A stretch of 64,000 bases of DNA. Origin: Granulicatella sp041433555. Its GTDB lineage: Bacteria; Bacillota; Bacilli; Lactobacillales; Aerococcaceae. Position numbers and translations under genes: made by a program. Position 1 is the first letter of the stretch. Every line of letters begins with the position of its first letter. The stretch lies in NCBI RefSeq assembly GCF_041433555.1, contig NZ_JAPWBR010000003.1, positions 1 to 64,000 on the forward strand, read 5' to 3'. Positions 57,826 to 64,000 of the stretch are shown here, in pieces. The notes below the pieces were generated by a model, which saw only the letters and a program-made list of their open reading frames with translations, ran no database searches and was not told where the DNA came from.

Positions 57826-58287
57826 TTACCCGTTTACTAAGTTTGATAAGATACCATTAATAAATTTCGCTGATTTTTCGTCACTGTATGTTTTTGCGAT
57901 TTCAATTGCTTCGTTTAACGCTACAGTTTGTGGAACTTCTAATTCTGGAGAAGTCATTTCGAAGATAGCTACTCGCATGATGATTAAGTCTAAACGAACG
58001 ATACGGTTTAGCTTCCATCCTTTTAAGTACTTTTCGATTAACGCGTCGATTTTCTCGACGTTATTTTGAACTCCTCGTACTAATGCTATGCTGTACGCAA
58101 TTTCTGGAACTTCGTTAAGTAACTCTTCTTCCGTAATTGCTTCGATAGAATAAGGTGAATCTTCTGAGCATTCCAACGCAAGACTAAGCGCATCTACAAT
58201 GTGCATTTCAGGCGACACATCTAGTTGGTATAGGGCTTGAATGGCCAATACTCGTAGTGCTCGTCTTTTTAATGGTTTACGACTCAC
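57826..58287 (-). CDS. nusB: Transcription antitermination factor NusB
   Basis: A 153-residue all-helical RNA-binding protein that, with NusE (S10), prevents termination in rRNA operons. Family hallmarks: RRALRVLAIQALYQLD at the start and the closing VALNEAIEIAKTYSDEKSAKFINGILSNL. A slightly longer acidic insertion (about 35-60) is present. The start overlaps the Asp23 gene stop by one base. Ends in its own strong terminator before the repeat array. Confidence 0.95.
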   Translation of the reverse strand: MSRKPLKRRALRVLAIQALYQLDVSPEMHIVDALSLALECSEDSPYSIEAITEEELLNEVPEIAYSIALVRGVQNNVEKIDALIEKYLKGWKLNRIVRLDLIIMRVAIFEMTSPELEVPQTVALNEAIEIAKTYSDEKSAKFINGILSNLVNG

Positions 58288-58676
58288 TATTCATCCCCCA
58301 ATTCAAATAATTCAGCATCTTCGTGATGCACTGGTAAAATTTCTTGAACGTGAACATTCACTTGTGAAATCACTAATTCACAGCTGAATAATAATTGTTC
58401 TTTAATTTTGTTTTGCAATAATAGAGCTGTTTTTGGAATTGAAACACCGTAATCTACATTTCCGTAAATATCAATTACGAATGATCCGTTTTCTTCAGTT
58501 AAATAAGCCCCTTTAGATAATTGTTTTCCACCAAAAATAGTGTTCAAGAATCCAGGAACTGGATAGAAGCCTTCCACTTGTGCAGCTACAATCCCAGCAA
58601 TGCTTTCGATAACTTCAGGAGCAATCTCAATTGCACCTAGTTCTTGTTCTTTAGAATATGTTTTGTTTTGTTCCAT
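58287..58676 (-). CDS. Asp23/Gls24 family protein (YqhY-like)
   Basis: A 129-residue Asp23/Gls24 domain protein of the YqhY type, in the conserved position before nusB. The domain opening GAIEIAPEVIESIAGIVAAQVEGF and the strand FVIDIYGNVDYGVSIPKTALLLQ are typical. YqhY is linked to control of acetyl-CoA carboxylase in Bacillus; the acc operon lies just upstream here. It ends with an acidic tail. Preceded by a good promoter. Confidence 0.93.
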   Translation of the reverse strand: MEQNKTYSKEQELGAIEIAPEVIESIAGIVAAQVEGFYPVPGFLNTIFGGKQLSKGAYLTEENGSFVIDIYGNVDYGVSIPKTALLLQNKIKEQLLFSCELVISQVNVHVQEILPVHHEDAELFELGDE

Positions 58677-58735
58677 TTTGTAACCTCCCCGTTTGATAGA
58701 AAATTACTCATAAAAAGATTTTCCAATTCTCATTT

Positions 58736-58764
58736 AGTTTACCATGAAACAGCTATTCTCACAA
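58736..58764 (-). promoter_or_regulatory. Promoter of Asp23-nusB
   Basis: Minus strand TTGTGA (58759-58764) and TAAACT (58736-58741), 17-base spacer, TGG before the -10. About 60 bases before the start codon. Confidence 0.5.
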
Positions 58765-58776
58765 CTACCGTCTATT

Positions 58777-59838
58777 TTAGAGAATAATGAGTTCACGAGG
58801 AACTTTTTGAATCACTTCGCCACCAGTTTCAGTAATAATAATATCGTCTTCGATACGAACGCCACCGATACCTGGTAAGTATACTCCTGGTTCATTTGTA
58901 ATCACGTTTCCTGGAACAAATGCTTGTGTCGCAATACGAGAAACATTTGGTGCTTCGTGAATTTCAAGACCAATACCATGTCCTGTTGAGTGAGTGAAGT
59001 ATTCGCCATAACCACGGCTAGCAATGTAGTCACGAGCAATCTTGTCTAATTCTACCCCTGTTTTGCCAGGAGCGGCTGCTTCGCTTACTTTTAATTGAGC
59101 TTGTAAAACAACATCGTGAATTTCTTTTAATTGGTCGATTGGCTCACCAACAGCAATTGTTCTAGTCATATCAGATACATAACCGTTGTAGTAGCAACCA
59201 AAGTCAAGCGTTACTAAGTCTCCAGTTTCGATGACTTTAGCACTTGCAACTCCGTGAGGCATTGAAGAACGAACACCACTTGCGATAATCGTATCAAATG
59301 AAACACCACTTGCTCCAAGTCCGCGCATGTAGAAGTCTAATTCATTTGCTACTTGAATTTCAGTTACACCTGGTTTGATGAAATCTAAGATGTGTAAGAA
59401 TGCAGCATCTGAAATACGGCAAGCTTCACGAATAGTTTGGATTTCTCCTTCATCTTTTACTTCACGAATTTTTTCTACAATGTTTTGTGTTGGAATTAAT
59501 GCTGTATCAAATGCATCTTCGAAGATTTCTAATTGAGAAACTGAAACATGATCTGCTTCAAATCCAACAAATTTTAAGTTGTTTTCACGAATGATTTTTT
59601 CAAACGCTGGAACCCAACCTGTCTTATGTTCAATCACATGGAAGCCTTTTGCTTGTTGTTGTGCTTGTTGTGTGTAACGTGCATCTGTTACAAAATAAGC
59701 ATCTGTCAACGTGATTAATGCAAACCCTGTTGTTCCTGTAAAGTTTGCTAAATAACGTAAATTGTATGGGCTATAAACAATAAGTCCATCAATTTCTTGT
59801 TCTTTCATGGAATTTCTTACTTTTTCTAAACGTGTCAT
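58777..59838 (-). CDS. M24-family Xaa-Pro aminopeptidase/dipeptidase
   Basis: A 353-residue metallopeptidase of the pita-bread fold cleaving X-Pro bonds (B. subtilis YqhT-like). A creatinase N-terminal domain (about 1-125) is followed by the catalytic part with the metal ligands in LDFGCYYNGYVSDMTRT (two Asp), HGIGLEIHE (His), NEPGVYL (Glu) and GGVRIEDD (Glu). In many Firmicutes efp follows this gene; here the next gene is the Asp23 protein. Confidence 0.93.
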   Translation of the reverse strand: MTRLEKVRNSMKEQEIDGLIVYSPYNLRYLANFTGTTGFALITLTDAYFVTDARYTQQAQQQAKGFHVIEHKTGWVPAFEKIIRENNLKFVGFEADHVSVSQLEIFEDAFDTALIPTQNIVEKIREVKDEGEIQTIREACRISDAAFLHILDFIKPGVTEIQVANELDFYMRGLGASGVSFDTIIASGVRSSMPHGVASAKVIETGDLVTLDFGCYYNGYVSDMTRTIAVGEPIDQLKEIHDVVLQAQLKVSEAAAPGKTGVELDKIARDYIASRGYGEYFTHSTGHGIGLEIHEAPNVSRIATQAFVPGNVITNEPGVYLPGIGGVRIEDDIIITETGGEVIQKVPRELIIL

Positions 59839-59870
59839 AAATTGTTCCCTCCAATGAAAATGATAACTCT

Positions 59871-59879
59871 AGTATAACA
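59871..59879 (-). promoter_or_regulatory. Extended -10 promoter of the M24 peptidase gene
   Basis: Minus strand TGTTATACT, -10 TATACT at 59871-59876, directly after the T-run of the acc operon terminator and 33 bases before the start codon. Confidence 0.5.
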
Positions 59880-59908
59880 AAAAAGAGCCTAACAAAAAAG
59901 TCAGGCTC
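59879..59908 (-). terminator. Intrinsic terminator of the fab/acc operon
   Basis: Minus strand GAGCCTGAC and GTTAGGCTC pair over 9 bp (one G-U) around a T-rich six-base loop, followed by six T. It lies 20 bases past the accA stop. Confidence 0.9.
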
Positions 59909-59928
59909 CTTGGAATTTTCATCAAATT

Positions 59929-60696
59929 CTAATATTGATTAAATCGCTCTAAACGTTGGCTTACAATTTCTTCTTTCGATTTCTGTGACCACTCATTTAA
60001 TTGAACTTCTAATTGTTCTCTCATATCTAAAGCAATCTCTTCATTTGTCTTTTTCTTTTCTGGAATAATACGGTCTACAATCTTTTGCGCCAACAAATCC
60101 TTACTTGTAAATTTCATAAGTTCAGCGGCTTGACTAGCTTTTGAACCGTCTTTCCACAAGATGGACGCAAATCCTTCTGGAGAAAGAATTGAATACATCG
60201 CATATTCCATCATCCAGACTTCATTGGCAACAGCAAGCGCTAATGCACCACCACTTCCACCTTCACCACAAAGAATGGCAATAATCGGAACTTTCAAGTG
60301 GCTCATAATACGAAGATTATCCGCAATAGCTTCACCAATACCACGTTCTTCTGCAGTAGCCCCGCAGAATGCACCAGCCGTGTTAATAAACGTCACAACA
60401 GGACGATTAAACTTCTCAGCTTGTTTCATCAAACGCGCACTCTTACGGTATCCTTCTGGATGGACTTGTCCGAAGTTTGTCTTCAGGTTTTCTTGAAGCG
60501 TATGCCCCTTCTCCATCCCAATCACCGTAACAGGTTTGCCGTTTAATGTCGCAATTCCACCTACAAGAGCTTTATCATCGGCATAGTAACGATCACCATG
60601 TAATTCAATAAAATCGTCAAATACGGCGTTAATCCATTCTTTTGTGGTTGGACGTTTCACATCACGTGCCAACGCAACAATTTTCATTGGTTTCAT
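59929..60696 (-). CDS. accA: Acetyl-CoA carboxylase carboxyltransferase subunit alpha
   Basis: A 255-residue crotonase-fold subunit that, with AccD, moves carboxyl from biotin to acetyl-CoA. Family motifs: GDRYYADDKALVGGIA, FINTAGAFCGATAEERGIGEAIA and GEGGSGGALALAVANEVWMMEYAMYSILSPEG. It lacks the longer N-terminal helix of the E. coli protein, as is usual in Lactobacillales. The start overlaps the accD stop by four bases. Confidence 0.96.
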   Translation of the reverse strand: MKPMKIVALARDVKRPTTKEWINAVFDDFIELHGDRYYADDKALVGGIATLNGKPVTVIGMEKGHTLQENLKTNFGQVHPEGYRKSARLMKQAEKFNRPVVTFINTAGAFCGATAEERGIGEAIADNLRIMSHLKVPIIAILCGEGGSGGALALAVANEVWMMEYAMYSILSPEGFASILWKDGSKASQAAELMKFTSKDLLAQKIVDRIIPEKKKTNEEIALDMREQLEVQLNEWSQKSKEEIVSQRLERFNQY

Positions 60697-61553
60697 GCAT
60701 TCGACCCCTTTCCATGAAGGACAAGTAGACGATGAATCATCTTCTTCATTTCTTTACGGTGAACAACCGCATCAATAAATCCTTGTTCAAGAACAGTTTC
60801 TGCTTGTTGGAAATCATCTGGGAGTTTTTGGTTCATGGTTTGTTCCACAACACGTTTTCCAGCAAATCCAACGATCGCTTTTGGTTCTGCTAAAATAATG
60901 TCGCCTTGCATCGCAAAGCTTGCAGTGACGCCTCCTGTAGTTGGATCCGTCAATACTGTTAAATAGAATAATCCAGCTTGATGGTGTTCTTCCACAGCTC
61001 CTGAGATTTTCGCCATTTGCATCAGAGAAAAGATTCCTTCTTGCATTCTGGCACCACCTGAAGCGGTAAAAATCACAACTGGCAATTGGCGTTTGATTCC
61101 CTCTTGAAAAGCCTTCGTGATTTTCTCACCAACGACTTGTCCCATCGACCCCATCATAAAGAATGAGTTCATGACGCAGCAAATAAAGGATTCTTCCCCA
61201 ATCGTTGCCACACCGACTGTTACAGCTTCATTTTCTTTGGCTACTTTTGAGGCTTTCTCCAATTTCGCTTCGTACCCAGGAAAGGCTACATCCACTTTTG
61301 GTTTTTCATCCTCAAAAAGTTCTTGGAAAGTATCTACCGTAATGGCCAATCGTTCAGCCGCATTAATTCTAAAATGAGCATCACAGTGCGGACAAACTTT
61401 TAAGGATCCTAAGTCTTCTTTGTAGACAATCTTGTCACAAGAAGGACATTTCACCCATTTCCCATCCGGAACTGTAGGTAACTCAGACTGTTCAGATAAG
61501 TCTACTTTGGTACGATTAATAGTGATATACGACCGTTTTCTAAACAGACCCAT
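60693..61553 (-). CDS. accD: Acetyl-CoA carboxylase carboxyltransferase subunit beta
   Basis: A 286-residue partner of AccA. The N-terminal zinc ribbon is complete: CPSCDKIVYKEDLGSLKVCPHC (C-x2-C...C-x2-C, about 37-59). The crotonase domain has FTASGGARMQEGIFSLMQMAK and TDPTTGGVTASFAMQGDI. Start about 25 bases after the accC stop with a GGAGTGAT ribosome site. Confidence 0.96.
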   Translation of the reverse strand: MGLFRKRSYITINRTKVDLSEQSELPTVPDGKWVKCPSCDKIVYKEDLGSLKVCPHCDAHFRINAAERLAITVDTFQELFEDEKPKVDVAFPGYEAKLEKASKVAKENEAVTVGVATIGEESFICCVMNSFFMMGSMGQVVGEKITKAFQEGIKRQLPVVIFTASGGARMQEGIFSLMQMAKISGAVEEHHQAGLFYLTVLTDPTTGGVTASFAMQGDIILAEPKAIVGFAGKRVVEQTMNQKLPDDFQQAETVLEQGFIDAVVHRKEMKKMIHRLLVLHGKGSNA

Positions 61554-61578
61554 CTAATCACTCCTTTACTAAATCATT

Positions 61579-62949
61579 CTATTTCTCTTTTGGTTGATTC
61601 CAGTGTTTCAAAAATTCAGTTTCAACATACGCAGTTGTATAATCTCCGCGTCTAAATGCTGGTGAATCTAATAAATCTTCAACGAATTCTTGGTTAGTAT
61701 CGACACCTTCTACCACGAGTTCAAAAAGCATTCGTTTCATGCGAAGAATCGCTTCTTCACGTGTTTTACCGTGCGCAATTAGTTTCGTTAACATTGAATC
61801 GTAGAATGGTGGGATTTGATACCCTGTATACAATGCGGATTCAATACGAACGCCCATACCACCAACAGGTTGGTGTAAGAATGTTACTTTCCCTGGAGAA
61901 GGACGGAAGCCTTCAAATGGATTTTCAGCGTTTAAACGACATTCAATCGCATGTCCTTGGAAAGTAATATCCTCTTGGGTAAATGGTAACTCTTCTCCTG
62001 CAGCAATTTTAATTTGTTGTTGCACAAGATCCACATTCGTAATCATTTCTGTAATCGGATGTTCAACTTGAATACGCGTATTCATTTCCATGAAATAGAA
62101 ATGTTTTTCTTCATCCACAAGAAACTCAATCGTTCCTGCATTTTGATAGCCGACTGCTTTAGCAGCACGAACAGCTGCTTCCCCCATTTCTCTTCTGAGT
62201 TGAGAAGAAAGAGATGGACTTGGCGCTTCTTCGATAATCTTTTGATTTTTACGTTGAAGTGAACAGTCACGCTCTCCTAGGTGAACTACATTTCCGTGTT
62301 GATCGGCTAAAATTTGAAATTCAATATGTTTGGCTGGATAAATAATACGTTCCATGTACACATCGGCATTTCCGAAGGCTTGTAAGGCTTCTTGACGTGC
62401 TGTTACGAATTGATGTTCAAATTCTTCAACTGTTTCAACACGACGAATCCCTTTACCCCCACCACCGGCAACAGCCTTAATTAAAAGCGGGAACCCGATA
62501 CGCTTGGCAAGTTCAATTCCTTCTTCAACCGTTTCAACTACATCATCACTACCAGGAATTACGGGTACATTGGCCGCAATCATTTGCTTACGTGCTTCTG
62601 CTTTATCCCCCATTTGAGAAATGACTTCGCTTGAAGGTCCAATGAAAGTGATATTGCATTCCGCACACATTTTGGCAAATTTGGCATTCTCCGATAAGAA
62701 TCCAAATCCAGGGTGAATCGCTTGTGCGCCTGTTATAACAGCTGCGCTCAAAATATTTTCAACTTTTAAGTAAGAATCTTTTGAAGCAGCAGGTCCGATA
62801 CAAACGGCATGGTCGGCTAATTGTACATGAAGAGCATCTTTATCCGCTTGGGAATAGACAGCTACCGATTCAATTCCTAACTCGCGACAAGCACGAATAA
62901 TGCGGCAAGCAATCTCTCCACGGTTTGCGATTAGTACTCTATTAAACAT
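61579..62949 (-). CDS. accC: Acetyl-CoA carboxylase biotin carboxylase subunit
   Basis: A 456-residue ATP-grasp enzyme carboxylating biotin on AccB. Order: N-terminal MFNRVLIANRGEIACRIIRA, central ATP-binding loop KAVAGGGGKGIRRV, catalytic core EFLVDEEKHFYFMEMNTRIQVEHP, and the C-terminal lid. The ATG at 62949 lies four bases after the fabZ stop and starts the family consensus; an upstream TTG (62964) is inside fabZ. The weak ribosome site suggests translational coupling to fabZ. Confidence 0.95.
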   Translation of the reverse strand: MFNRVLIANRGEIACRIIRACRELGIESVAVYSQADKDALHVQLADHAVCIGPAASKDSYLKVENILSAAVITGAQAIHPGFGFLSENAKFAKMCAECNITFIGPSSEVISQMGDKAEARKQMIAANVPVIPGSDDVVETVEEGIELAKRIGFPLLIKAVAGGGGKGIRRVETVEEFEHQFVTARQEALQAFGNADVYMERIIYPAKHIEFQILADQHGNVVHLGERDCSLQRKNQKIIEEAPSPSLSSQLRREMGEAAVRAAKAVGYQNAGTIEFLVDEEKHFYFMEMNTRIQVEHPITEMITNVDLVQQQIKIAAGEELPFTQEDITFQGHAIECRLNAENPFEGFRPSPGKVTFLHQPVGGMGVRIESALYTGYQIPPFYDSMLTKLIAHGKTREEAILRMKRMLFELVVEGVDTNQEFVEDLLDSPAFRRGDYTTAYVETEFLKHWNQPKEK

Positions 62950-62953
62950 AGGC

Positions 62954-63385
62954 TTAACGTCCAATAATAAAGGTTAATTCAGCTTCTGCGACTTTCTTAC
63001 CATCGACATAAGCAACGCCTTTACCGATTCCTGCATATTCTTTTAATTTCACGATATCCACTTGAAGTGTTAATACATCTCCTGGAGTTACTTTTTGACG
63101 GAATTTAACATTGTTTAATCCACCTAAGTAAGCTGTTTTTCCTTTGAAAGAATCTAATTTCAATAATGGAATTGAACCCGCTTGTGCTAATGCTTCAACG
63201 ATTAACACACCAGGCATTACAGGTTCACCAGGGAAATGTCCTTGGAAGAAGCTTTCGTTAAATGTCACGTTTTTACGTGCCACAACGTGCTCACCTGGTA
63301 CTAATTCATCTACACGGTCAATAAATAAAATTGGGTAACGGTTAGGGATTAACTCAGCTACGTCAGTTACAGTCATAATGTTCAT
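62954..63385 (-). CDS. fabZ: 3-hydroxyacyl-ACP dehydratase FabZ
   Basis: A 143-residue hot-dog-fold dehydratase acting on 3-hydroxyacyl-ACP in fatty acid elongation. The catalytic H50 (FFQGHFPGEPVMPGVLIVEALAQAG) and E64 are present. The length is typical. Placed between accB and accC, the standard order in lactic acid bacteria. Whether it can also isomerise (FabN-like) cannot be told by eye. Confidence 0.95.
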   Translation of the reverse strand: MNIMTVTDVAELIPNRYPILFIDRVDELVPGEHVVARKNVTFNESFFQGHFPGEPVMPGVLIVEALAQAGSIPLLKLDSFKGKTAYLGGLNNVKFRQKVTPGDVLTLQVDIVKLKEYAGIGKGVAYVDGKKVAEAELTFIIGR

Positions 63386-63409
63386 CTTAATTTCCTCCTA
63401 AAATTGGGT

Positions 63410-63877
63410 TTAGCGAATCGCAAATAGTTTTTGTCCGAAATCAACCATTTGGCCGTTTTCTACAAGGACTTCTAAAACTTCACCATTGAAGTCGCTCTTA
63501 ATTTCGTTCATGATTTTCATTGCTTCGATAATACATACAGTGTCGTTTGAAGTGATTTGTTTACCCACTTGTACAAATGGATCTGCGTCTGGTGAAGATT
63601 GTAAGTAAACCACCCCAACGATTGGGCTTGTAATGTATTTTGCATCTGTTGCTACTTGTGGAGCTTCTTGAGCTTCAGCAGAAGGCGCGGCACTCACTGG
63701 TGCAGCTTCTACTGGGCTTGCCACGTTTGCGACTGGTGCAACGGCATTAGAAACGACTTGAGGATATTCCTCACGTTTACTAAATTGCACTTCGAACTCT
63801 TCGTTTGATAAATGAAACTCAGTCATGTTTGAATCATTGAACAAAGTCATTAGTTCTTTAATTTCTTCTACATTCAT
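63410..63877 (-). CDS. accB: Biotin carboxyl carrier protein of acetyl-CoA carboxylase
   Basis: A 155-residue carrier. A short N-terminal helical part (about 1-35) is followed by an Ala/Pro/Val-rich flexible linker (about 41-77) and the biotinyl domain, with the biotinylated K121 in IEAMKIMNEI. Starts three bases after the fabF stop with GGAAGG upstream, so tightly co-transcribed. Confidence 0.95.
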   Translation of the reverse strand: MNVEEIKELMTLFNDSNMTEFHLSNEEFEVQFSKREEYPQVVSNAVAPVANVASPVEAAPVSAAPSAEAQEAPQVATDAKYITSPIVGVVYLQSSPDADPFVQVGKQITSNDTVCIIEAMKIMNEIKSDFNGEVLEVLVENGQMVDFGQKLFAIR

Positions 63878-63880
63878 GTA

Positions 63881-64000
63881 TTAATCCTTCCATTTCTTCA
63901 CGCAGATTACGGCATTATGTCCACCGAAACCTAACGAATTACTAATTGCTACGTCTACTTTTGTAGAAACTCCAACGTTTGGAGTTACGTTTAAGTCACA
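63881..64000 (-). CDS. fabF: 3-oxoacyl-ACP synthase II, C-terminal end (cut by window edge)
   Basis: The last 39 codons and stop of a beta-ketoacyl-ACP synthase. The visible end, CDLNVTPN...ISNSLGFGGHNAVICVKKW, contains the FabF-type SFGFGGHN glycine-rich motif with the N after the His. The start lies beyond 64000. It leads the visible fab/acc operon (fabF-accB-fabZ-accC-accD-accA). Confidence 0.93.
   Translation of the reverse strand, partial: CDLNVTPNVGVSTKVDVAISNSLGFGGHNAVICVKKWKD

Overview
The window is a gene-dense, AT-rich stretch of a Firmicutes chromosome, order Lactobacillales. The evidence is a type B RNase P RNA beside gpsB, a CtsR operator in front of clpB, a mannose-type PTS with the DUF956 regulator, pflA/pflB without respiratory genes, and the acc/fab gene order fabF-accB-fabZ-accC-accD-accA. 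A Carnobacteriaceae-like host (for example Granulicatella) is my best guess from protein character; this is inference. Most genes are on the minus strand.

Layout. 1-4.5 kb: translation quality control and stringent response (dtd, relA) and two ribosome methyltransferases (rsmE, prmA). 4.6-6.7 kb: the conserved plus-strand locus gpsB-rnpB-THUMP methyltransferase. 6.7-9.6 kb: an AT-rich accessory pair, a membrane protein and a beta-helix/CbxX-type AAA+ fusion, with an unusually AT-rich leader. 9.6-14.9 kb: clpB under CtsR, an FGE-like orphan protein, a lipid kinase. 14.5-17.7 kb: mannose PTS operon with manO. 17.8-21.7 kb: an amidase remnant, two YitT proteins, a VOC protein and the manganese pyrophosphatase. 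21.8-25.1 kb: pflA and pflB, with several Rex-like half sites. 25.3-34.8 kb: tRNA-Arg, RNA methyltransferase, DEAD helicase, an amino-acid ABC pair lacking its ATPase, uvrC, an iron alcohol dehydrogenase and unknown proteins. 34.9-38.9 kb: glycosyltransferase, TVP38 membrane protein, dacA. 38.95-40.23 kb: an intact IS3-family element inserted in the terminator loop of guaC. 40.2-48.4 kb: guaC, a BI-1 protein, ftsY, a HAD phosphatase, smc, rnc. 48.5-58.7 kb: hflX-miaA-GDPD-recN-tlyA-ispA-xseB-xseA-folD, then nusB and an Asp23 protein. 58.8-64 kb: a M24 peptidase and the acetyl-CoA carboxylase/fatty acid synthesis operon, cut by the window edge in fabF.

The genes are mostly core housekeeping (stringent response, tRNA/rRNA modification, protein export, chromosome condensation, isoprenoid and fatty acid synthesis) with fermentative metabolism (sugar PTS, formate production, alcohol dehydrogenase). 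Most operons end in clear intrinsic terminators.

The least explained parts are: (1) the nusB-folD gap (57.34-57.78 kb), with three large compound stem-loops joined by a near-identical 34-bp linker plus a fourth hairpin and a perfect 20-bp palindrome; (2) the beta-helix/AAA+ fusion with its membrane partner; (3) the IS insertion that splits a terminator; (4) the cluster of Rex-like half sites before pflB.
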